From Helicobacter sp. (GTDB lineage: Bacteria; Campylobacterota; Campylobacteria; Campylobacterales; Helicobacteraceae): 9,761 bases of DNA. The stretch is taken from the NCBI RefSeq assembly GCF_022511165.1, contig NZ_JAFLSB010000053.1, forward strand, positions 1 through 9,761. Reading direction: 5' to 3'. The notes beneath the pieces were generated by a model that was given only the letters and a program-made list of their open reading frames with translations, made no database searches and was not told where the DNA came from. Below are positions 1 to 6,779 of the stretch, in pieces (within the stretch, counting starts at the first letter, position 1; each line of letters opens with the position of its first letter). Made by a program: the position numbers and the translations under genes.

Positions 1-5
1 AAACC

Positions 6-1235
6 CTAGTCGATAAGATTATCGCGGGGGGTTGAAAAGATTCTAGAATCTCTGCATATAAAATACACTCCATTTGCGACAAGCACACAAGCACACATCA
101 CTATCGCTAGAATAAGCGGAGTATTTGCATTCAAAGCCCCTACGCCAAAAGCAATAAGCCCCGCAAGAGCAAATTGACTTGTGCCTAGCACGGCTGAAGC
201 TGTGCCTGATTGCTCTTTAAATCTCGCCATAGCCAAAGTTGTGGTATTAGGTGCAATGAAGCCTAGCATTGAAATACTTATAAAAAGTAGGCTCTCAAAA
301 AGCCAAAAACGAGGCTCTAAAAACGCATTTACAAGCAAAATCAAAGTAGCAATAAACATAATTACTAAAGCCTTTGCAAGAATCTTTTGTGCATCAAATT
401 TTTGCACCAATTTTGCATTGACATTTGCAAAAATCACAAAACCCAAAGCATTAATACCAAAAAGTGCGGCAAAAGCCTGCTCACTTAAGCCAAAAGTTTG
501 CGTAAAAATAAAACTTGAGCCTGTGATATAAGCAAACATCGCACAGAGCGCAAAAGCAGCAGAAAACACATAAACCAAAAACATTTTATCCTTAAGAACA
601 ATTTTATAATTATTGAGAGTTTCTTTACGGGAGAATCTTTTGTTTTCAAGGTGTGGGGCAGATTCTTTTAATCCAAATAGCACCATTAAAAAAAGTAAAA
701 GCCCGAGTAAAAATAAAGTCATAAAAATACTCTCCCACGAAAAATATTGGAGTAAAAGTCCCCCAAAAGTGGGTGAAAGCATAGGTGCAAGGGAACTAAA
801 AACCATCATTAGCGCATAGATTCCAGCCGCCTCTTTAATCTCAAAAAGATCATTCACAATAGCCCTTGCGACAACCACCCCCGCACAGCCTCCCAAAGCC
901 TCAAAAAAGCGAAAGGTGATAAAGCCAAAGATATTATCAATCACGACACAAAGAAAACTTGAAACAATAAAAAGCAAAACCCCAACCAAACCGGGTTTTT
1001 TGCGCCCGAAAATATCACTTAAAGGTCCATAAATGAGCTGCCCTAAAGCAAAGGCAATAAAAAAACTTGCGAGGGAGAGTTGAGTAAGAAAAGAATTTGT
1101 TTTAAAACTTTGCTCAACGTGAGAAAGTGCAGGCAAATACATATCCGTAGAAAGCGGAGCAAGGCTTGACATTAAAGCCAAGATAAAGATAAGCTGAAGC
1201 TTCTTAAATCCATAAATTTGCGTGTGCTTTTGCAT
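6..1235 (-). CDS. Bcr/CflA-family MFS drug-resistance transporter
   Basis: Probable inner-membrane proton-driven multidrug exporter of the major facilitator superfamily, 409 aa, a normal length for the Bcr/CflA (12-helix DHA1) group. The first helix is followed by STDMYLPAL (residues 29-37), the signature of this subfamily. Motif A of MFS exporters reads GPLSDIFGRKK (70-80), with Asp and Arg/Lys placed as usual. An antiporter-like motif C region, APMLSPTFGGLL, lies at 150-161. Hydrophobic segments continue to about residue 394, followed by a short polar tail. The ATG is preceded by AGAGGGG at 1240-1246 with a 4-base gap. The gene has its own -10 element just behind the upstream OMP gene. The substrate cannot be read from sequence; bicyclomycin and chloramphenicol are substrates of relatives. 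Family assignment is firm, individual function is not. Confidence 0.9.
   Translation of the reverse strand: MQKHTQIYGFKKLQLIFILALMSSLAPLSTDMYLPALSHVEQSFKTNSFLTQLSLASFFIAFALGQLIYGPLSDIFGRKKPGLVGVLLFIVSSFLCVVIDNIFGFITFRFFEALGGCAGVVVARAIVNDLFEIKEAAGIYALMMVFSSLAPMLSPTFGGLLLQYFSWESIFMTLFLLGLLLFLMVLFGLKESAPHLENKRFSRKETLNNYKIVLKDKMFLVYVFSAAFALCAMFAYITGSSFIFTQTFGLSEQAFAALFGINALGFVIFANVNAKLVQKFDAQKILAKALVIMFIATLILLVNAFLEPRFWLFESLLFISISMLGFIAPNTTTLAMARFKEQSGTASAVLGTSQFALAGLIAFGVGALNANTPLILAIVMCACVLVANGVYFICRDSRIFSTPRDNLID
38..51. repeat. AGATTCT-AGAATCT palindrome, densest copy of a recurrent 7-mer
   Basis: Two back-to-back copies of the window-wide word AGAWTCT form a perfect 14-bp palindrome inside the end of the MFS gene (codons for D-S-R-I-F). 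Other copies start at 379, 632, 660, 1274, 1777, 2617, 3526, 3776, 4480, 4839, 5131, 6387, 6568, 7374, 7423, 8230 and 9420. All contain GAWTC, a subset of the GANTC methylation site. Confidence 0.6.
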
Positions 1236-1302
1236 TAAACCCCTCTAAATACGATTCTATGTTGGCTATCTCTAGATTCTATTCATTTTAAATTAAATTT
1301 AG

Positions 1303-1308
1303 ATTATA
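1303..1308 (-). promoter_or_regulatory. -10 element of the MFS exporter gene
   Basis: On the minus strand the sequence reads TGTTTATAAT, a perfect TATAAT with a nearby upstream TG. It lies 5 bases beyond the OMP stop codon and would give a leader of about 60 nt. Helicobacter sigma-80 promoters depend mainly on the -10 box, so no -35 is expected. The leader holds two copies of GATTCTAT (1253-1260 and 1275-1282), 22 bases apart. No terminator is visible between the OMP and MFS genes, so readthrough is also possible. Confidence 0.55.
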
Positions 1309-1312
1309 AACA

Positions 1313-1861
1313 TCAAAACATACATATATAACGTAGCGATAATGCAGAATAGCCCCAACCAAGCAATAACTCTAGCCTATGTGTATCTTCATAGGTTGCA
1401 CTTCCACCAATATGCCCCTCAAGATTAAATCCGCGATGTGTGCGGGGGATACTATCATTTGTAAAAACCTTAAAATAGCCTATATTAAGCCCTGCCAATG
1501 CCCCCCACACAAGTTTGTTCCTAGGGTTAAAATCCACACTCCAATCCACTCCCACACGCGTATATAAAGAACCGCTAGAAACTTCACTATATCGCGCAGA
1601 ATCAAAATTAAATCTATCATATGTGTATGAACCCCAATTTATGCCAACAATACCTCGTATCCCCTGCCTAAAAGCATCATTGGGCTGATAAGATTTTGTA
1701 AAATAATACTGATAGCCCCCAATAATACCTGCGCTAAAATCCGCAAGTCCCACAGCGCCCACATCTACACCTACAAAGATTCTACCTGTATCATAATAAT
1801 CATCAGCTGAGGCATTAGAGGCAAAAACAAAGCAAAAAAACAAGGTGGCAATTCTCTTCAT
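1313..1861 (-). CDS. small beta-barrel outer-membrane protein (uncharacterised)
   Basis: A 182-aa secreted protein that I do not recognise by name. It starts with a signal peptide, MKRIATLFFCFVFASNASA, with signal peptidase I site A-S-A (17-19) before DDYYD. The mature part is rich in Gly and aromatics, with alternating strand-like stretches at about 26-37, 42-55, 67-79, 96-110, 115-130, 143-157 and 161-182. It ends in a C-terminal Phe with hydrophobic or aromatic residues at alternate positions (L, L, Y, C, F), as in BAM-recognised barrels. The size suits an eight-stranded barrel. The frame extends to an ATG at 1903 that overlaps the eptA stop, but I chose the ATG at 1861: it has a strong AAAGGAGA (1867-1874) 5 bases upstream and starts exactly at the signal peptide. 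It lies 41 bases after the eptA-like gene and is probably co-transcribed. The role (porin-like, adhesin or structural) is unknown. Confidence 0.82.
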   Translation of the reverse strand: MKRIATLFFCFVFASNASADDYYDTGRIFVGVDVGAVGLADFSAGIIGGYQYYFTKSYQPNDAFRQGIRGIVGINWGSYTYDRFNFDSARYSEVSSGSLYTRVGVDWSVDFNPRNKLVWGALAGLNIGYFKVFTNDSIPRTHRGFNLEGHIGGSATYEDTHRLELLLGWGYSALSLRYICMF

Positions 1862-1870
1862 ATACATCTC

Positions 1871-1898
1871 CTTTATACTTTTATGTGCGTGTATAAAG
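1871..1898 (-). promoter_or_regulatory. inverted repeat overlapping the OMP ribosome binding site
   Basis: CTTTATAC (1871-1878) and GTATAAAG (1891-1898) form a perfect 8-bp inverted repeat around a 12-base loop. In the minus-strand mRNA the downstream arm ends in the AAAG that begins the Shine-Dalgarno AAAGGAGA of the OMP gene. A folded leader would therefore mask part of the ribosome binding site. The stem is AU-rich and weak, so any control may be temperature-sensitive. It could instead be a protein-binding operator or chance. Confidence 0.45.
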
Positions 1899-1910
1899 CG
1901 CATTAATGCG
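1899..1910. repeat. 12-bp perfect palindrome at the eptA stop codon
   Basis: CGCATTAATGCG is a perfect 12-bp palindrome that contains the TAA stop of the eptA-like gene. It directly abuts the inverted repeat that leads into the OMP gene. As RNA it would give only a 4-bp stem with a UUAA loop, and no U-run follows, so it is not a convincing terminator. A DNA operator is possible. Confidence 0.4.
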
Positions 1911-3474
1911 TGTCCTTATCTTGCAAAGAGGCATTAAAAATATCAAAATCCTTGTTATATGCCTCTGTGCGCAAATTAAAATATCCTAGCAAAGTGCTAA
2001 AAAGATAATCGTGTGAAAGGGCATAATCCCTATGCTTAAAGGCAAGATTCATTAAATTTTTATCATTGCTATAAAAAAGAGCAGGAATATGAATCTGCTC
2101 TCTAGGGGCTAGAAAATACGGCATTGCGTGCAAATAAATGCCATTTTCCCCCAAACTCTCCCCGTGATCTGAAATATAGAGCAAGGAGGCTTGATATTGC
2201 TGATAAGCTTGAAGCATTTTAATCAACTCACTGATAATATAATCGCTATATACAATCGTATTATCATAAGTATTAAAAAGCTCTTCTTTTGTGCATTTTT
2301 GCAATTCATTTGTATCGCAAGTGGGACGAAAATGTGCAAAATCACTCGGGTATCTTTTATAATAAGTTGGTCCGTGAGAGCCTTGTAAATGCACAACGAT
2401 AATTTCTTGCTCACCCACATCTTTTAGGGCATTTTCTATGCTTTTTAGCATCGCCCCATCATAGTCTTCTCTAAACATTTTGACTTCTTTGATACGATCG
2501 CACACAGCTTGACAACCGCCAGAATTATTGCCAAACCAAAGCACCCTCACACCCACTTTTTGTAGCACATCAAGCGCATTTTCCTTAAATTCACTGCCCT
2601 TGTAAGTTTTGCGTGGAGAATCTGAAAACATACAGGGCAAACTCACCGCCGTAGAAGTGCCACAAGAAAACATATCATTAAAAAACACCACGCCCATTTT
2701 ACTTGTATAAGGATTGGTTTCATTGCTCGTAAGCCTATGTGAATTTTCAAGGAGGGAGAAATTTGCCGCTCTTGCTGTTTCCCCTACCACAAGAATGAGC
2801 AATCTTTTTGTATCATCGCCAAGCCTAGCATCTTGTGCGATAAGCTCTAGGGGAGGCTTTGTAAAAGTGTGAGATTTAATGTATTTCACTAAAGATTTAA
2901 GCTGATAAAAAGGCGTTGTATAATACTCGCTTTGATAATAATGCCTAAAAAATGGCACAAAAAATGATGTTTGAGGCACAAAAATCGCTAAAAGAAGCAT
3001 AACACCTACTATAAAACTTAAAAAACGCGTAAAAATCGCCTTCTTTATGCCTTTAGGCGCATATATAATACGCATTTTTAGCACGAGTAAAGAAGGCAAG
3101 ATTCCAAAACACAGCACAAATAAAATACATTTGAGATTTAAAAGCTCACTTACTTCTCTTGCATCGGTTTTAAAGGCATTCTCTAGCATTGTCTTATCAA
3201 TAATCACGCCATAGGCACTCATAAAATACGCGCTCACACACGCTACCATTATAAAAATTACCATAAAAAACTTACTCAAATAAGGCAATAAGAAGAAATG
3301 TAAAAGCACAAAAAGCAACAAAAAAACCATTGGTATAAAAGCAATATGCTGCCACAAAGAGGCACTCTCATCAATGCTATCATAGATAAAGCCTAGGAGA
3401 TTAAAATTTAAGCAGCTTAAATAAAACGCACAAAGCAATGTGAAAGAGAGCCAAGAAAGGCGAATGTTTAACAT
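1903..3474 (-). CDS. eptA: EptA/EptC-type phosphoethanolamine transferase
   Basis: Inner-membrane, periplasm-facing enzyme of the YhjW/EptA/MCR family that moves phosphoethanolamine from phosphatidylethanolamine onto lipid A (some Campylobacter relatives also modify the flagellar protein FlgG). It has 523 aa. About five membrane helices fill residues 8-170; the alkaline-phosphatase-fold catalytic domain starts near 222. Zinc-site and catalytic residues are in place by family comparison: Glu232 in GETAR, nucleophile Thr275 in CGTSTAVSLPCMFS, His367 in GSHGP, Asp436-His437 in ISDHGESLGE, and His449. Cysteines 271/281, 321/325 and 386/394 match the three disulfides of the family. The ATG has TGAGGT at 3480-3485, 5 bases upstream, inside the end of proA, and only 3 bases separate the genes. 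Lipid A modification usually lowers susceptibility to cationic peptides and polymyxin. Symbol by homology; the exact acceptor is not proven. Confidence 0.9.
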   Translation of the reverse strand: MLNIRLSWLSFTLLCAFYLSCLNFNLLGFIYDSIDESASLWQHIAFIPMVFLLLFVLLHFFLLPYLSKFFMVIFIMVACVSAYFMSAYGVIIDKTMLENAFKTDAREVSELLNLKCILFVLCFGILPSLLVLKMRIIYAPKGIKKAIFTRFLSFIVGVMLLLAIFVPQTSFFVPFFRHYYQSEYYTTPFYQLKSLVKYIKSHTFTKPPLELIAQDARLGDDTKRLLILVVGETARAANFSLLENSHRLTSNETNPYTSKMGVVFFNDMFSCGTSTAVSLPCMFSDSPRKTYKGSEFKENALDVLQKVGVRVLWFGNNSGGCQAVCDRIKEVKMFREDYDGAMLKSIENALKDVGEQEIIVVHLQGSHGPTYYKRYPSDFAHFRPTCDTNELQKCTKEELFNTYDNTIVYSDYIISELIKMLQAYQQYQASLLYISDHGESLGENGIYLHAMPYFLAPREQIHIPALFYSNDKNLMNLAFKHRDYALSHDYLFSTLLGYFNLRTEAYNKDFDIFNASLQDKDTH

Positions 3475-3477
3475 CAG

Positions 3478-4758
3478 CTACCTCACCTGTCCATTACCAA
3501 AAATACAATATTTATAGCTTAAAAGAGATTCTATCCCCATAGGACCGCGTGCGTGAAGCTTAGAGGTAGAAATCCCCACCTCTGCCCCAAAACCAAATTC
3601 CCCACCATCGCTAAATCGCGTAGAGGCATTGACATACACACACGCCGCATCAACCTCACGCAAAAATGCTTGTGCCACTGCCTTATTTTGCGTGATAATA
3701 GATTCAGAATGCAAAGAGCCATAATGTGCGATATGTTGTATCGCCTCATCAAAGCCACTTACCACCTTGAGATTAAGAATCTTATCGCCCCATTCCCTCT
3801 CAAAATCAGCTAATCCATCATTTTCAACACCCCATTTTTTAAGCCATTCCTCATTTTCAAACATCATTCGCACCCCTGATGCCCTTAAGCTTTCAAGCAA
3901 GATAGGCAAAAACTTCTCCACAAGCACCTCATCAAGTATCACACATTCACAAGCATTACACGCAGCGGGATAGCCTAACTTTGCATTAAGGACTACTTGT
4001 AAAGCCATATCAAGCTGTGCATCTTGATGGATATAGGTATGGCATACGCCCTTATCGTGCTTGATGATGGGAATAGTCGCATTATGCTTGACAAATTCAA
4101 TCAACCCCTCGCCTCCACGTGGTATAAGCAAATCCACATATTTATCCATTTTGACAAACGCCAAAATACCCTCCTTTGAGGTATCACTGAGCATACTCAC
4201 GCATTCTTTAGGGAGATGATGCTTCTCTAAGCCCTTGTGCAAAGCTTGGTGTATTGCCATATTTGAGTGAAATGCCTCCTTGCCACCTTTAAGCACACAC
4301 ACATTTCCACTTTTAAAACATAACGCACTGACATCGCTTGTAACATTAGGGCGAGATTCATAAATCACGCCAATCACGCCTAGAGGCACACTCACTTGCA
4401 TAATCTCTAATCCCGCTTTGTTTTTCCAACTCTTTATTACCTGCCCTAAACTACAAGGAAGTGTTGCAATATCGCGGATAGAATCTGCCATAGCACGCAC
4501 TTTTTCTGTATTTAATTCTAATCTCTTACGCATAGACAAAGGCAAATCCTGCGCTTTAGCCATATCTTTTGCATTTTCCTCACAAATATTTGCACATTCT
4601 GCCTCAATCTCATCTGCCATCGATTGAAGCACAGCTTCTCGCTCTGCATTGCTTAATTGCTCTAATACCCTTGCACTTGCTTGAGCAGATTTGAGTGTGG
4701 ATTCAAGTAAGGAAGCATCATATGGCTTTGATTGTGTCTCATATAAATTCTCACGCAT
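3478..4758 (-). CDS. proA: gamma-glutamyl phosphate reductase (proline biosynthesis)
   Basis: Cytoplasmic NADPH-dependent enzyme that converts L-glutamyl 5-phosphate to glutamate 5-semialdehyde, the second step of proline synthesis. It has 426 aa from the chosen start, close to the usual length of about 417. Landmarks in this numbering: VPLGVIGVIYESRPNVTSD (124-142) of the cofactor domain, LKGGKEA (156-162), the active-site Cys267 in YPAACNACE, and the C-terminal GFGAEVGISTSKLHARGPMG (389-408). The ATG at 4758 overlaps the end of ispG by 8 bases (stop TGA at 4751-4753). An in-frame TTG at 4782 would add 8 residues but has no better ribosome site. The site at the ATG is also weak (GAGAAG about 7 bases upstream), so translational coupling to ispG is likely. 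The partner gene proB is not in the window. Confidence 0.95.
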   Translation of the reverse strand: MRENLYETQSKPYDASLLESTLKSAQASARVLEQLSNAEREAVLQSMADEIEAECANICEENAKDMAKAQDLPLSMRKRLELNTEKVRAMADSIRDIATLPCSLGQVIKSWKNKAGLEIMQVSVPLGVIGVIYESRPNVTSDVSALCFKSGNVCVLKGGKEAFHSNMAIHQALHKGLEKHHLPKECVSMLSDTSKEGILAFVKMDKYVDLLIPRGGEGLIEFVKHNATIPIIKHDKGVCHTYIHQDAQLDMALQVVLNAKLGYPAACNACECVILDEVLVEKFLPILLESLRASGVRMMFENEEWLKKWGVENDGLADFEREWGDKILNLKVVSGFDEAIQHIAHYGSLHSESIITQNKAVAQAFLREVDAACVYVNASTRFSDGGEFGFGAEVGISTSKLHARGPMGIESLLSYKYCIFGNGQVR

Positions 4759-5821
4759 CTGCTTCTTCTCTCTGCTTAGCAAGACTCTCTACTTCTGTGA
4801 TAAATCGCTCAAGAAGCTTATCTTCTTTGAGCTTGCAAAGAATCTTGCCTTCTTTAATAATCAATCCATCTTTATTTCCAAAAGCAATAGCAATATCTGC
4901 GTGTTTTGCCTCTCCTAGAGCATTTACAGCACAGCCCATTACACTTATTTGTAGGGGTGTTTTGATGTGTTTAACGCGAGATTCAACTTCTTGCACCATT
5001 TTCACAAGATTAGCCTCTATACGCCCGCAAGTAGGACAAGAAACAATGCTTACACCGCTTTTTTGTCGCCCACTATATTGAAGAATCATACGCGCAACTT
5101 TAATCTCTTCTTCAAGCTCACCTGTGATAGAGATTCTCATCGTATCGCCAATCCCCTCCATTAGTAACCCGCCTAAAGCCATAGCACTTTTAACCATTGA
5201 ATGAGGCAAAGTCCCCGCCTCTGTAACACCTAGATGAAAGGGGTATTCCACCAATGGACGCAACATTCTATATGCCTGCATTGTGCGCACAACATCACTT
5301 GCCTTAAGTGAGACTTTGATATTTGTAAAACCAAAATCTTCAAGCAATTTAATATTATAAAGCGCAGATTTTACCATACCCTTAGGCGTTGCGCCATATT
5401 TTTGCTCAAATTGTTTCTCTAAACTTCCCCCATTGACGCCAATGCGAATAGGTATGCCTCGTGCATTACACGCATCTGCTACGGCTTTTATTCTATCTTT
5501 TGAGCCGATATTGCCCGGATTAATCCGGATACAATCCACACTTTCAGCCGCAATAAGCGCAAATTTATAGCGAAAATGAATATCTGCAATCAAAGGTAGA
5601 GATGAAACTTCCTTAAGGGCTTTAAGCGCATTTGCATCTTTTGGATCACTCACCGCCACACGCACCATATCCGCCCCAACAAAATATAATCTATCAATCT
5701 GTGCTTTTGTCGCCTCTATATCGCAAGTTTTACTAAAAGTCATACTTTGCACACTAATAGGCGCATCGCCCCCAACTGCGACATTTCCTACAAAAATTTG
5801 TTTAGTCTTTATTCTTTGCAC
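4751..5821 (-). CDS. ispG: 4-hydroxy-3-methylbut-2-enyl diphosphate synthase (IspG/GcpE)
   Basis: Cytoplasmic [4Fe-4S] enzyme of the MEP isoprenoid pathway. It reductively opens the ring of MEcPP to give HMBPP, with electrons from flavodoxin or ferredoxin. The 356-aa length is that of the short bacterial form. The TIM-barrel half starts with VGNVAVGGDAPISVQSMT (11-28) and includes DIHF (80-83) and RINPGNIG (99-106). The C-terminal cluster domain holds Cys262 and Cys265 in SCPTCGR, Cys297 in VMGCAVN and Glu304 in ALGEAKHAD, the four known cluster ligands. Translation starts at GTG (5821-5819), with AAAGG at 5829-5833 seven bases upstream. An ATG at 5823-5821 shares two bases with this GTG but reads only M-C-K-E before a stop. 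It is the first gene of the minus-strand unit ispG-proA-eptA-OMP. Confidence 0.96.
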   Translation of the reverse strand: MQRIKTKQIFVGNVAVGGDAPISVQSMTFSKTCDIEATKAQIDRLYFVGADMVRVAVSDPKDANALKALKEVSSLPLIADIHFRYKFALIAAESVDCIRINPGNIGSKDRIKAVADACNARGIPIRIGVNGGSLEKQFEQKYGATPKGMVKSALYNIKLLEDFGFTNIKVSLKASDVVRTMQAYRMLRPLVEYPFHLGVTEAGTLPHSMVKSAMALGGLLMEGIGDTMRISITGELEEEIKVARMILQYSGRQKSGVSIVSCPTCGRIEANLVKMVQEVESRVKHIKTPLQISVMGCAVNALGEAKHADIAIAFGNKDGLIIKEGKILCKLKEDKLLERFITEVESLAKQREEADA

Positions 5822-5853
5822 ATTAAAACCTTTAATAAATTTAAATTATTTTT

Positions 5854-5862
5854 ATTTTAGCA
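5854..5862 (-). promoter_or_regulatory. extended -10 promoter of the ispG operon
   Basis: The minus strand reads TGCTAAAAT, an extended -10 (TGn followed by TAAAAT, one mismatch to TATAAT). It would start transcription near 5847, giving a leader of about 25 nt before the GTG of ispG. The flanks are AT-rich, as in Helicobacter sigma-80 promoters. It faces away from the hypA promoter and lies within that promoter's upstream region. Confidence 0.5.
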
Positions 5863-5871
5863 TTCTTTGGG

Positions 5872-5877
5872 TAAAAT
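5872..5877 (+). promoter_or_regulatory. -10 element of the hypA-lpxB group
   Basis: TAAAAT, preceded by TGGG, lies 28 bases before the hypA ATG and would give a leader of about 20 nt. Upstream is the T-rich stretch 5841-5859. One mismatch to TATAAT, so it is a moderate candidate, but no better box exists in the 83-base gap. Confidence 0.42.
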
Positions 5878-5904
5878 TTTGAACACAAATCGTAAAGAGT
5901 AGAT

Positions 5905-6261
5905 ATGCACGAATATTCTATCATCGCCTCGCTCATTGAAATGTGCGAATCTCACGCCAAAGAACATAATGCAACAAATGTAGCCAAAGTGCGTATTGCT
6001 ATTGGTGAGCGAAGCGGGGTAGATAGTGCGCTTATTCAAAGCGCATTTGATACCTTTAGGCTTGAATCTGCGCTTTGTAAAAGTGCTGAACTTGAGATAG
6101 AATATCAGCCTATCGCTTTGCATTGCATTTCTTGTGGAGCGGATTTTAGCGGGGAAAACTGCATATACAGCACTTGCCCACATTGTCAAAGTCAGCAAGT
6201 AAGCATTACACAGGGCAAGGAATTGCATCTTTTGAGCCTTGAGCTTGATGTCAATGATTAA
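5905..6261 (+). CDS. hypA: nickel metallochaperone HypA
   Basis: Delivers Ni(II) during maturation of [NiFe]-hydrogenase with HypB; in Helicobacter it is also known to support urease activation. It has 118 aa, the usual length. The N-terminal MHE gives the Ni-binding His2 (with the Met1 amine and Glu3). The structural zinc site is two CxxC pairs, Cys74-I-S-Cys77 and Cys91-P-H-Cys94, at the positions I recall for H. pylori HypA. The conserved segment IGERSGVD (33-40) and the late ITQGKELHLLSLE (101-113) also match. The start has AAAGAG at 5893-5898, 6 bases before the ATG. It is first in a plus-strand group with the coiled-coil gene 43 bases downstream and lpxB. No hydrogenase or urease genes lie in the window. 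Confidence 0.95.
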   Translation: MHEYSIIASLIEMCESHAKEHNATNVAKVRIAIGERSGVDSALIQSAFDTFRLESALCKSAELEIEYQPIALHCISCGADFSGENCIYSTCPHCQSQQVSITQGKELHLLSLELDVND

Positions 6262-6304
6262 AATAAGGGAAAGAGATAAGGCTAAAAATCTTTAAGGAGG
6301 CGTT

Positions 6305-6775
6305 ATGCACACACAAGAGAAATCATTAGCCCAAAAGCTTGATGAGCGCGTGTTTGAGAAATTTCTTAAATATAATCCACAAACGCAGAATCTTTGGGAT
6401 ATTGTAGGATTTTTTGAGAATGAGCGAGAAAAACTCCGCGTTGAAATTGCTCAATACCACGAAGAAATCAAAAACTCTAAATCAAAGCTTAAAACCTTAC
6501 GAGAGCATATTAGCCTCGCACAACAAGCTATCCGCGTCCTTGAGCAAAAACAAGCCCAAATGCCCCAAGATTCTATCAATAATGATGATAGAGTGCAAAA
6601 TGCACTTAAAGCACAAATCAATGAGCTTGAATTAGAAAATTCTAAATTGCGCGTGGAATTGCGGGATTTAAAAAGCGAGTATCAGCTTGAAGAAAGCCTC
6701 TTACAAGTCACACAAAAGACTCCAATGGATTCTAGCATTGCTGATACTGATGTATCTAGCAAGGATAACTCATAA
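6305..6775 (+). CDS. coiled-coil protein of unknown function between hypA and lpxB
   Basis: I do not recognise a characterised family. The product is 156 aa, soluble, strongly charged, and has no cysteine, signal peptide or membrane helix. Residues 1-38 form a globular-looking start (KFLKYNPQTQNLWDIVGFFE). A long heptad-like coiled coil follows at about 39-83, a break rich in Pro/Asn/Asp at 86-96, a second coiled coil at about 97-135, and a polar Ser/Asp-rich tail. A strong Shine-Dalgarno AAGGAGG (6294-6300) sits 4 bases before the ATG, so it is well translated. It ends 4 bases before lpxB. From memory, a hypothetical gene occupies the same place in H. pylori (between hypA and lpxB), which suggests a conserved, not accidental, reading frame. 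The architecture fits a scaffold or assembly factor; function is open. Confidence 0.85.
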   Translation: MHTQEKSLAQKLDERVFEKFLKYNPQTQNLWDIVGFFENEREKLRVEIAQYHEEIKNSKSKLKTLREHISLAQQAIRVLEQKQAQMPQDSINNDDRVQNALKAQINELELENSKLRVELRDLKSEYQLEESLLQVTQKTPMDSSIADTDVSSKDNS

Positions 6776-6779
6776 TATT

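Noticed and set aside
26..31. G6 tract near the 3' end of the MFS gene as a phase-variation switch
   Set aside because: Six bases is short for slippage in Helicobacter, and a shift would change only the last few residues.
1862..1903. Longer OMP start at 1903 overlapping the eptA stop (TAATG)
   Set aside because: It would add 14 charged residues in front of a clean signal peptide and lacks a ribosome site as good as the one before 1861.
1899..1910. CGCATTAATGCG as a transcription terminator
   Set aside because: The stem would be only 4 bp and no U-run follows.
6270..6292. AAAGA...TCTTT between hypA and the coiled-coil gene as a terminator
   Set aside because: A five-pair A/U stem without a U tail is too weak; the genes appear co-transcribed.
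6687..6779. N-terminal extension of LpxB with a hydrophobic helix
   Set aside because: The 31 residues come from the coiled-coil gene read in another frame; LpxB homology begins at the ATG at 6780.
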